Part shown: positions 55,074-62,531 of the stretch, in pieces
How positions within the stretch are numbered: position 1 is the stretch's first letter
Layout: each line of letters begins with the position of its first letter
From: a bacterium
GTDB taxonomy: Bacteria; Planctomycetota; Planctomycetia; Planctomycetales; Planctomycetaceae
Assembly: GCA_016125225.1 (NCBI GenBank)
Contig: WGME01000034.1
Span: forward strand, 62,001-126,000
Direction of reading: 5' to 3'
Length of the DNA stretch: 64,000 bases
Position numbers and translations under genes: made by a program
Notes under the pieces: generated by a model
Seen by the model: only the letters and a program-made list of their open reading frames with translations
Databases searched by the model: none
What the model was told of the DNA's origin: nothing

Positions 55074-56798
55074 TTACTCCCCATCCCCCGAACTGGCCCG
55101 GGCGGTGGGTTTGAAGCCCCCTTCGAGTTTGGCGCCCTGTTTGATCGCGAACAGGTTCGACTTATTCGAAATGAAGAGCGTGTCGTTCGCGGCGACCGGT
55201 GTACTGTAGATCGCGTTGATCATGTTGATTTCGCCCAGGATGTTCAGTTCCTTGGACAATTCGAAGATGGTGATGTCGCCGTCTTCGTCTCCGATGAACA
55301 CCTTGCCGTCCACGATCAATGGGGAGCCCCAGGATGCGGCGAACATATCATGCGTCCAGTAGACGGTCGGCTTGCCGGGAGCGCTCAGCTTCTTGGCATC
55401 CAGGCAGTGAACCAGTCCGCTGAAGTCCGCGATGTAGAGCAGATCATCTTTGATGGCCACGCTACCGATGGTGCGGTGCATCGTTTCTTCGAACTCAACC
55501 TTGCCGTCGCCGTCGCTGTCGATGGCATCGTAGTGGAAAATGACGCCCGAGTTGGGATTGGGAGCCGTCTTTTCGCCCTTCTTTTCATCGACGTTCTGCA
55601 ACCGCCGCGGAGCCAGTTCCTTACCATCGGCTCCCATGGCGAGTTCCAGGCTGATATCGCCCCGCTTGGTCGGGTCGAGACAGTAGAGGTGGCCGACACC
55701 TTCACCGTGTTCCGGGTCTTCCCCGACGGCACAGTAGACATTGCCATCGTAGAACACTGGCGTGCCGATGAAGTGATTGCGGGTGGCACGACCGCCTAAC
55801 AGATAGAGCGAAGTTTTGGGGTTGCCATCAAACTTCCACAGCAGTTTCGGCTTGCCTTTGCCATCGCCGGCAGGGTCAAAGCTGTACATCCAGCCGTCAC
55901 CGGAACCGAAGACAATTTGTGCCTGGCCCGTGGCATCCACGAAGTAAACCGGCGAAGACCATTGCCCGTGCAACACGTTCACACCGGGGGTGCTATCGGT
56001 CCACAGGACTTTGCCGGTGTTCTTGTTGATGCAGAGATGGCTGGGGGCATTCGGCGCGGGAATGTTGATGTGCGATTCATCGACACCGTTACCAGTATCG
56101 ACGAAGAGATAGTCACCCATGGCCGTCACGGAGCAACTGCACATATTGTGCTGGGAGACGCCGAGTTCGCCCATCATGTCGAGCCGCCAGAGGATGTCGG
56201 CTTCATACTTGTCGTCGCTGGGTTCGGCCTGGAAGGTGCCGTCGTTCTTGCCGTCGTGGAAGCCGTTGGCGTCCAGACACGTGACTTCCCCTCGGTTGGT
56301 GACATACCACACGCGGGAATCTTCGCAATAAACCGTGGCACACACCCCTTGTTGCGGCCAGTCATGCACGCGGCCGGTGGGCAGTTTCGGGCTGGAAGCC
56401 TGCCACAGGAAGTCGCCAGTCTTCTCGTCGAAACAGACGAGGCAACCGAGATCGACATTGCTGGGGAAGCGCTTGATATAGCCATTGCCGTTGTTGGTAC
56501 CGACGTAAACCTTGCCGTTAGCGACGACGGGGTTCCCGTATGTTTGCGACCCAAGGTCCGCGACCCACAAGACATTTTCGCCGGTGTCCAGGTCCCAGGT
56601 ATCCGGGATGTTTTTGCAGGCGGGGGTGTTGTTGCGGTACGGCGTACCACCCCAGCTCGGCCAATCACCCGTTTGCACTTTGAGTGACGAAATGTGCTTG
56701 AGCGCCTCGGCCGAGGGATCAAACTTCTCGGCGGCCTGGACCAGACCGGTTAGTGCCAACACGGCACTCCAGCCAGTAATCAATCGTGTGTAAGACAT
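55074..56798 (-). CDS. Secreted PQQ-like propeller with an EF-hand-like insert
   Basis: 574 residues with a signal peptide (ALTGLVQAAE). Propeller blades: NVLWVADLGSQTYGNPVV, CFDEKTGDFLWQA, CINKNTGKVLWTD, CLDAKKL. Near residue 430 the stretch DSDGDGKVEFEE matches a calcium-binding EF-hand/dockerin-like loop, unusual inside this fold. Several Cys (CSCSV, CLVC) may pair. It stands upstream of the Fe-ADH run and downstream of another propeller gene, all on the same strand. Confidence 0.9.
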   Translation of the reverse strand: MSYTRLITGWSAVLALTGLVQAAEKFDPSAEALKHISSLKVQTGDWPSWGGTPYRNNTPACKNIPDTWDLDTGENVLWVADLGSQTYGNPVVANGKVYVGTNNGNGYIKRFPSNVDLGCLVCFDEKTGDFLWQASSPKLPTGRVHDWPQQGVCATVYCEDSRVWYVTNRGEVTCLDANGFHDGKNDGTFQAEPSDDKYEADILWRLDMMGELGVSQHNMCSCSVTAMGDYLFVDTGNGVDESHINIPAPNAPSHLCINKNTGKVLWTDSTPGVNVLHGQWSSPVYFVDATGQAQIVFGSGDGWMYSFDPAGDGKGKPKLLWKFDGNPKTSLYLLGGRATRNHFIGTPVFYDGNVYCAVGEDPEHGEGVGHLYCLDPTKRGDISLELAMGADGKELAPRRLQNVDEKKGEKTAPNPNSGVIFHYDAIDSDGDGKVEFEETMHRTIGSVAIKDDLLYIADFSGLVHCLDAKKLSAPGKPTVYWTHDMFAASWGSPLIVDGKVFIGDEDGDITIFELSKELNILGEINMINAIYSTPVAANDTLFISNKSNLFAIKQGAKLEGGFKPTARASSGDGE

Positions 56799-56832
56799 GA
56801 CAGTACCTCAATGATGGCTGTAGTGACGGAGT

Positions 56833-59397
56833 TTAGTTCGCTGAATCGAGTGGTGTCACGATGACGTTATCGATGAAGATTTCGGCATCTTTGGCGTTCC
56901 CGAAGAGGCCCGGGCTGCCGTTCGTGTTGGCGGGGGAGTCGGTCCATTCGATCGACCATTCCGGCGGTTCCGGATCGTCCCGCTTCCAGGCTTTACCCTG
57001 CAGCAACGCGACCGGTTGGCCTTCCCGTTCCTGAATGGTGACGCGGAATTTCATGCGGTACCACTCATCTGGTTTCCAGGCAAAGGGCTTATCAAAATAC
57101 TTCTGATCGTGAGGAATCCACGAGTAGAGTTTCAGTTGCTGGCTGGCCCCCATCATATCGAAACGGTATCGCGAGCAAGTGAGACCGATGTCGGGGGTCC
57201 GAGAGTTCGGGTCGGCATTGGCCGAGACTTTTTGAGCATCGGCGAAGACGTCGGCCTGGATTTCGTAGTTCGCGGAATCGGGGTGACCCAGCCAACCCTG
57301 GCTGCGAGTCCCCTTGGGAATTGTCGTGATTTTGCACATCACCCCGTTGCCCGCGATTTTGTAGGCGGGGTTCTTCTCGACTTCCAGACGCGGCCCGATT
57401 TCTTCATCACCGGTCCACTTCCAGGACTTGATCAAACCCATGTCCTGCATTTTCTGCAGTGGGCCGTCGAGCGTTTCCTTGGCCTGATCTTGAGTGACCA
57501 CTTTTTCGACGATTTCGAGATAACGTTTCAGGTTCGTCCAGCTCTGAGTCGCCGTGGTGTCATCATACTTGGCAACTGGAGCCGGGATGTTCGTGAACTG
57601 CGTGTGCAGGTAGATGTAGAGTTTGGAAGCGAGATAGTCGGACGCTTTCAGCTCACGGTACTTGTCAAAGTCGATGACGATGTGACGGTACCGTAAACCG
57701 ACGCCGGTGACCGGGACGCGGCCTTCGTCGAACGTATACTTCCAGGGGAAATCGGGAATCACACGCACGCGGGCGGTGGCCTTCGCGCCGTCGATTTCGG
57801 CATTCACCATGACCGCGTTTTGCACGGCTTCGGCATCACTGGCGAACTTGCCGGTCTCGTCGATGCTTCCCTTGCCGTCCAGCGAGAACTTCACCTTCGC
57901 GGCATCGGCTTCTCCCAAGTACTGACCATTGGCGTTGTACAACAGAACCTGGAATTGCTGCTTCTGACCCGGACGCAGCAGGCCCTCTGCCGGAATGATG
58001 AGAGCTTGTCCGGGCTTTTCATCCCTAGTCACCGGGGTTTCCGCTTCCATCGGCGGGATGGGATCGGCTTCCGGCTTCGCGTTCTTAGCACCGATACAGT
58101 ACATGAACGTATCAGTCGGCAGATAAATGCGGCCATGCGAGATAATGGGCGATCCATTGATCTCGGCGTCGAGACGGAGTTGGTGAATCTTCTTCAGGCC
58201 CTTTTCCGCGGCTTCAAAAATGTACCAGCGGCCGTTGGCGTCGGTGCAGTAAAACTTGCCGTCTGCATAGATCGGACTGCCACGGCCCATCGTGCCCAGT
58301 TTCTGCTTGCCGATGACTTTCCCGGTCGCCAGATCATTCACAAAAAAGTTGCCACTGTCATCGATGGAATAGATGCGGTCACCCACAATGATGGGTTGCG
58401 TCTTGCCGATGAACTCTTCTTTCAGCTTCCAGACTTCGCCCGCCTTGGTCAGGTCGCCGGATTTCGAGGCGTCGATGGCGAACAGAGCACCCATCTTGGT
58501 GTCATCGATGTTTTCTTCGCTATGACCGCAGATGATCATGTTGCCCATTGCGACTGGCCCTGTATTCAAGCCACGCATGGAGACATTGTATTTCCAGATG
58601 TGCTTTCCGGTGCGGGGTTGGTAGCTGTAAACGCCACCGTCTCCGGTGCCGATGATGAACTGTGTTTGTCCGCCGACGGTGGTGATGATCGGGCTGCTGT
58701 AGGTGGTGTCTTCGGGGAGCGGCTTCGTCCCTTGCGACCAGACCAGTTGACCATTTCGCTTATCGAAAGCGAGGATGCGGTGCTCGGGTCGGGCCTGGTC
58801 TCCCCAGCCGATGATCACACCGCTGATGATCGCGAGATTTTCGAAGACCACCGGCATATTGGTCCGGCCGCCGTAGGTGGTCAGCAGACCATATTCTTCA
58901 CTTAAGGAGCGTGACCACAGCGTTTCACCGGTCTCGCCATTCATACATTGAAACAGGCCGCAAACCCCCAACGCGACCACATTACCGGTTTCCGGATCGC
59001 CGACCACATTTGACCAACCAACGCGGGTATCGGGCACGTCAGAGAGGAAGACGTTGAAGATGTTTTCCCACAGCACTTCCCCGGTTTCGGCATCGGCACA
59101 GACGACTTTTTCGGCCTCTTCCAGCGTGGCCGGTTTGTGGCGACAAAGAGTGTACAGCTTGCCCCGCATTACGATGGGCGTGGATCGCGTGCCGAGTTCG
59201 GCACTTTTCCACAGCATGTTTTCGCCATCGGGCTCCCAACTCGAAGGCAGATTTTTCTCGCGGGAGATGCCGTTCATTTCCGGGCCGCGCCAGAACGGCC
59301 AGTCGAGCGGGTCAGCGACGACGGGGTCGGCCGCCTGCAGAAAACTTGTTGAAACAGCAATCAGCACCAGACTTCGGAGCCACAGCGAACAATTCAT
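56833..59397 (-). CDS. Large secreted PQQ-like propeller with C-terminal LamG-like domain
   Basis: 854 residues from the ATG at 59397 (GAGG upstream). Signal MNCSLWLRSLVLIAVSTSFL. The propeller opens DPLDWPFWRGPEMNGISREK and shows ADAETGEVLWEN, FDKRNGQLVWSQG, YQPRTGKHIWKYN. A middle beta domain (GQKQQFQVLLYNANGQYL) resembles an Ig-like fold. The C-terminal ~200 residues (QGWLGHPDSANYEIQADVFA...WYRMKFRVTIQE...GLFGNAKDAEIFIDNVIV) form a LamG-type jelly-roll. Probably binds glycan while the propeller docks to protein. It precedes the EF-hand propeller gene by 35 bp. Confidence 0.9.
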   Translation of the reverse strand: MNCSLWLRSLVLIAVSTSFLQAADPVVADPLDWPFWRGPEMNGISREKNLPSSWEPDGENMLWKSAELGTRSTPIVMRGKLYTLCRHKPATLEEAEKVVCADAETGEVLWENIFNVFLSDVPDTRVGWSNVVGDPETGNVVALGVCGLFQCMNGETGETLWSRSLSEEYGLLTTYGGRTNMPVVFENLAIISGVIIGWGDQARPEHRILAFDKRNGQLVWSQGTKPLPEDTTYSSPIITTVGGQTQFIIGTGDGGVYSYQPRTGKHIWKYNVSMRGLNTGPVAMGNMIICGHSEENIDDTKMGALFAIDASKSGDLTKAGEVWKLKEEFIGKTQPIIVGDRIYSIDDSGNFFVNDLATGKVIGKQKLGTMGRGSPIYADGKFYCTDANGRWYIFEAAEKGLKKIHQLRLDAEINGSPIISHGRIYLPTDTFMYCIGAKNAKPEADPIPPMEAETPVTRDEKPGQALIIPAEGLLRPGQKQQFQVLLYNANGQYLGEADAAKVKFSLDGKGSIDETGKFASDAEAVQNAVMVNAEIDGAKATARVRVIPDFPWKYTFDEGRVPVTGVGLRYRHIVIDFDKYRELKASDYLASKLYIYLHTQFTNIPAPVAKYDDTTATQSWTNLKRYLEIVEKVVTQDQAKETLDGPLQKMQDMGLIKSWKWTGDEEIGPRLEVEKNPAYKIAGNGVMCKITTIPKGTRSQGWLGHPDSANYEIQADVFADAQKVSANADPNSRTPDIGLTCSRYRFDMMGASQQLKLYSWIPHDQKYFDKPFAWKPDEWYRMKFRVTIQEREGQPVALLQGKAWKRDDPEPPEWSIEWTDSPANTNGSPGLFGNAKDAEIFIDNVIVTPLDSAN

Positions 59398-59731
59398 GGG
59401 GACGTCCTCGGCAGGGGCAATACGGTGCGTGCGGGGCGGGTCGATCGATGGTTGCAGTACAAAACGGCACAATTTCAACCGTTTGCCACACCTATGACCA
59501 TAACAACGGTCCACACGCCGGGCAAGTAGCGCAGAGCTGGTCCTGTGACCACTTCGCTGAATTTTCCCTCAATCCGCTGCCGGTCCAGGTTTGCGCACCA
59601 TCGTCTGAAATTGGTGGGTTTTTTCTAAGTTGACCTGGGGTATTGGCTGCAGAATAATGCACATTCGTACCGGTTTTGTTGTCGTGGTTTCCGAAGGTCA
59701 TGCCCATTTCAATCCACACAGGAGTCCTGCC
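59398..59731. other. Divergent intergenic region with promoter for the HExxE gene
   Basis: 334 bp between the divergent propeller and HExxE-protein genes. The right part holds a good sigma-70 promoter, listed separately. No gene is seen. Confidence 0.55.
59630..59658 (+). promoter_or_regulatory. Sigma-70-type promoter
   Basis: TTGACC and AATAAT are separated by exactly 17 bp. The start of transcription would be near 59665, about 67 bases before the ATG at 59732. Confidence 0.7.
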
Positions 59732-60607
59732 ATGCTCATGTACCAGCTCGCGGTTGTCTCGCAAACGAAATCGCTGAAACTCAGCGAGGTTGTCAAAGTC
59801 AGCGCGGCCTTGCAGAAGCAGGTCTCCCGAGACTTTGGACCGATCTGGAGTGTCAACAGCACGGTTGATGCCTTTGATCGCCTGGAGGATGTCCCCATAG
59901 GTTATTGGCCGGTTATTGTCAGTGATAACATCCATCAGCCGGGAGCCGCCGGGGTTCATATGGACAAAGACGGTCAGCCCTTTGCCTTGGTGCAAATGTC
60001 TGAAGAATGGGCTTTAACAGCCAGTCACGAAGTGCTGGAAATGCTCGCGGACCCCTTTGGAAATCGCCTCATTGCCGGGCAGTCTCCCGACAAGACTCAG
60101 GGCCGGGTTGAGTTTCTGGTGGAAGTATGCGATCCCAGCGAGGCACGTGAGTTTGGGTACACACTTAACGGAATTCTGCTGTCTGATTTCTATACCCCCA
60201 AGTATTTTGACCCAGTCGTCGCGGCCGGGGTGCGATACAGCTTTACCGGAGCCATTACCAAACCACGGCAGGTCCTTAAAGGTGGGTACCTGAGCTGGCA
60301 CGATCCTGTGTCCGATCACTGGTTTCAGGAAACCTTCTTCCGCGGCGCGAAGTCGAGGATTCGCGATTTGGGTATCATGAGTGCTAAGAATGGTTCCTTC
60401 CGCTCGCAGATTGATATCAGTACCAATTTAGACAGTCTGCCCACATTGAAGGGCAAGAAAGTCGCTCGCGGCAGCCGTCGAACGTTGACCGCCGCGATGG
60501 TAGCCGAGGCGCCACTGGCGGACACTTACCAGGAAGCCACGGGTTCCCGAGCCAGCCGGCTGCAAAGTCAGATCGAGGCGTTGCTGGCCAGCGAAATCAA
60601 TCAGTAG
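59732..60607 (+). CDS. Protein with HEVLEMLADP (HExxE) motif, unknown function
   Basis: 291 residues from the ATG at 59732, with GGAG seven bases upstream. At about residue 99 the motif TASHEVLEMLADP recalls zinc metallopeptidase-like HExx[HE] sites; later Glu and Asp (EFLVEVCDPSEAREFGY) might complete a metal site. There is no signal peptide. The C-terminus is basic and helical. I recall similar motifs in hypothetical proteins elsewhere. It has its own promoter and a strong terminator, so it is monocistronic. Confidence 0.75.
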   Translation: MLMYQLAVVSQTKSLKLSEVVKVSAALQKQVSRDFGPIWSVNSTVDAFDRLEDVPIGYWPVIVSDNIHQPGAAGVHMDKDGQPFALVQMSEEWALTASHEVLEMLADPFGNRLIAGQSPDKTQGRVEFLVEVCDPSEAREFGYTLNGILLSDFYTPKYFDPVVAAGVRYSFTGAITKPRQVLKGGYLSWHDPVSDHWFQETFFRGAKSRIRDLGIMSAKNGSFRSQIDISTNLDSLPTLKGKKVARGSRRTLTAAMVAEAPLADTYQEATGSRASRLQSQIEALLASEINQ

Positions 60608-60634
60608 TCTTTGGCAAATTGGGTCACCTTGCAC

Positions 60635-60684
60635 ACAGAACGGCGGCTGTGATCGGCCGCCGTTCTGTCTTTTGTTCTGTTCTC
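60635..60684 (+). terminator. Rho-independent terminator of the HExxE gene
   Basis: Perfect 13-bp stem (ACAGAACGGCGGC with GCCGCCGTTCTGT) and an 8-nt loop, followed by the T-rich CTTTTGTTCTGTTCT. Confidence 0.88.
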
Positions 60685-60753
60685 ACACGCTTCGGATTCC
60701 TATGATTTCAAGAGTGGTTCTTGCCTCGCATCAATCCCGTAGAGGATAGACCA

Positions 60754-60942
60754 ATGAGCGACCAGAAATCCGACGACGAACTGGCGCAAAAGCAGCGTGC
60801 TGAAAGACTGCAGCAGCAAATCGAAGCCTTTACATCAGGTCACACGCCCGAGTCACCACGATCTCCGCGTCAGTTCATTGAACAGAAAATGCGAGAAGAA
60901 GCCGCGAAGCAGACAAAAAAGCCCCGCAAGAAATCGCAGTGA
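60754..60942 (+). CDS. Small basic helical protein
   Basis: 62 residues from the ATG at 60754, with GAGG upstream. It is highly charged: QKQRAERLQQQIEAFTSGHT, then FIEQKMREEAAKQTKKPRKK. It looks like a mostly helical, soluble protein with a basic tail. I do not recognise a family. Confidence 0.6.
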   Translation: MSDQKSDDELAQKQRAERLQQQIEAFTSGHTPESPRSPRQFIEQKMREEAAKQTKKPRKKSQ

Positions 60943-60999
60943 CTCAGCCATTCAATCACGACCACCGTTCGATTCCAAACTCCATGACAGTCACGCCGA

Positions 61000-61980
61000 T
61001 TACTGAGGCAACTCTGGTGCTTTGATCAGAGGATAATTGGTGCTTGACAACCCTTCGGTCATGAAGGTCACGATGTCGGCGATTTCTTCCGGGGTCAGCT
61101 TGAGGGCATAAATCTCCTCGTCCTGATACGGATTCCCGTTGCCCCCCTTGTTGTAGTGGGCCATCACCTCTTCCAAAGTCTTCAGGCTGCCGTTGTGCAT
61201 GTAGGGGCCGGTCTTGGCGATGTCCCGCAACGTCGGCGTTTTCATCGCACCATGATCGCCGTCGAGATTACTGATCGCTTTACGCCCGGTGTCTTCTGAA
61301 TCCAGCCCGATGTTATGGTAGGCGAAGTCGGTGAAACTGTGCCCGCTGTGACAGGCACTGCAGTTCGCCTTGCCGAAGAAGAGCTTCATGCCGCGTTGTG
61401 CCGCCTCCGACATTGCCGCCTGGTCGCCCGCTTTAAACCGGTCATAAGGCGCATCGCCGGAGAGGATGGTCCGTTCAAATGCCGCAATGGCTTTGGCCAT
61501 GCCTTCTTGAGTGACATCTGTCCCGAAGACTTTTTGGAACTGCTCTTTGTAGCCGGGGATCTTATTAAACTTGGCGACTACATCGTCGAGGACCATTTTC
61601 ATTTCGATGGGGTTGGCAATCGGGCCGAGTGCCTGCTCTTCGAGAGTTTTCGCCCGGCCATCCCAGAACTGCTGCTTCGAGTAGGCGGAATTGAGCACGG
61701 TGGGGGAGTTGCGGCCACCTTTCGCACCGCCGACTCCTGTCGCGAACTGTTCGCCGTTGCTCCAGCCTTTGGCCGGGTCATGGCAGCTGGCACAGGAGAT
61801 GGTGTCGTCAGCCGATAGCCGCGGATCGAAATACAACTGCTTCCCGAGAGCCACCTTTTCTGGTGTGGATGGATTGTCTTCCGGATGGATGACGTCGGGC
61901 AAACCGGCAGGAGTTTCGGCCCAGGCGAACCCGGCGGCGAGCAGCAGTGTCACAGAGCAGACGAAACGCAACATGATCAA
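61000..61980 (-). CDS. Di-haem cytochrome c peroxidase (MauG/CcpA family)
   Basis: 326 residues; a second ATG two codons on is possible. Signal peptide ends LAAGFAWAE. Two haem motifs: CASCH at about 63-67 and CSACH near 207. Family landmarks LGKQLYFDPRLSADDTISC, GRNSPTVLNSAY, FWDGRAKTLEEQALGPIANP and TPTLRDIAKTGPYMHNGSLKTLEEV are present. It reduces hydrogen peroxide in the periplasm using c-type electron donors. Maturation would need CcsBA, encoded at 22.3-25.8 kb. Confidence 0.95.
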   Translation of the reverse strand: MIMLRFVCSVTLLLAAGFAWAETPAGLPDVIHPEDNPSTPEKVALGKQLYFDPRLSADDTISCASCHDPAKGWSNGEQFATGVGGAKGGRNSPTVLNSAYSKQQFWDGRAKTLEEQALGPIANPIEMKMVLDDVVAKFNKIPGYKEQFQKVFGTDVTQEGMAKAIAAFERTILSGDAPYDRFKAGDQAAMSEAAQRGMKLFFGKANCSACHSGHSFTDFAYHNIGLDSEDTGRKAISNLDGDHGAMKTPTLRDIAKTGPYMHNGSLKTLEEVMAHYNKGGNGNPYQDEEIYALKLTPEEIADIVTFMTEGLSSTNYPLIKAPELPQ

Positions 61981-62252
61981 TCCTCGGCGGCTGAGATTTC
62001 GGGATGCTGGATTTTAGTCAGAATCCCCGGCGATCGGCGACCGTACACGTGGTCTCTGAAGCTTGCCCGATTTCGCAAACTTTGCCAAACCTTCATCGAA
62101 TGACCGAGATTTGGGCTTGTCAGACGCCGAAAATTGATTAAGGATTATGTTAGGGTTGGACAGACGTTGTCCAACGGACGAGTTCGCTGCGAGGTGATTG
62201 GCCCTGGCGGACCGATCGAAGCAGCATGACCAAGTAAGGAAGGAGGTGGTGA

Positions 62253-62294
62253 GTGGATTCTGACAGTAAACGCCAGCGAGGTGGCATCGTCTGA
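62253..62294 (+). CDS. 13-codon ORF with near-ideal Shine-Dalgarno
   Basis: GTG GAT TCT GAC ... codes MDSDSKRQRGGIV and then TGA. AAGGAGGTG ends at 62248, leaving five bases to the GTG; it is complementary to nine bases of the 16S 3' end. This is far stronger than other ribosome sites in the window. It may be a leader peptide of an attenuator, a tiny protein, or an anti-16S decoy. Confidence 0.45.
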   Translation: MDSDSKRQRGGIV

Positions 62295-62377
62295 CGACAG
62301 TCGACGGGCTGTCGACATCAGACAGCTACTGTCTCATCCGCGGATCATCTCTTTAGAGATCCCGATGTAGACTGCAA

Positions 62378-62424
62378 TCCCCCGCGGTGGGTCGCATGAC
62401 GATCTACCGCGGGGGACGTTTTTT
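62378..62424 (+). terminator. Strong Rho-independent terminator of the orphan unit
   Basis: Perfect 11-bp stem (TCCCCCGCGGT with ACCGCGGGGGA), with a possible inner TCG/CGA pair in the 17-nt loop, then CG and six T. The T-tract is on the plus strand, so it does not serve glmS. Confidence 0.9.
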
Positions 62425-62482
62425 CATGCATGTGCTTGTCATGCCAGTTCAGGGCATGCATGTCCGACATGGACCGCGAGCA

Positions 62483-62513
62483 GGAACGCTGGAATCGTAG
62501 CATCCAGCGTTCC
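62483..62513 (-). terminator. Stem-loop after glmS
   Basis: Perfect 11-bp stem (GGAACGCTGGA with TCCAGCGTTCC) and a 9-nt loop, 18 bp beyond the glmS stop. No U-tract on the minus strand. Confidence 0.65.
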
Positions 62514-62531
62514 CCAGACGACCGTACGACA

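Larger units (their letters stand above)
62100..62424 (+). ncRNA. Putative orphan structured transcript with short leader ORF
   Basis: A stretch without a long gene has the parts of its own transcription unit. A TTGGACA-GACGT-TGTCCAA hairpin lies at 62156-62174. A near-ideal AAGGAGGTG precedes a 13-codon ORF. CGACAG/CTGTCG, AGACAG/CTGTCT and ATCTC/GAGAT hairpins follow at 62295-62360. A strong terminator closes it at 62378-62424. No clear -35/-10 pair was found. It does not match SRP RNA, RNase P, tmRNA or 6S RNA by the conserved blocks I know. Start of the transcript is a guess. Confidence 0.5.

Noticed and set aside
57820-58905. 361-codon plus-strand frame over the large propeller gene
   Set aside because: Shadow of a gene with clear propeller repeats and signal peptide on the other strand.
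62100-62424. SRP RNA, tmRNA, RNase P RNA or 6S RNA in the orphan unit
   Set aside because: None of the conserved blocks of these RNAs was found; a GAAGCAGC near 62218 recalls SRP RNA but the matching GGTCAGG side is missing.
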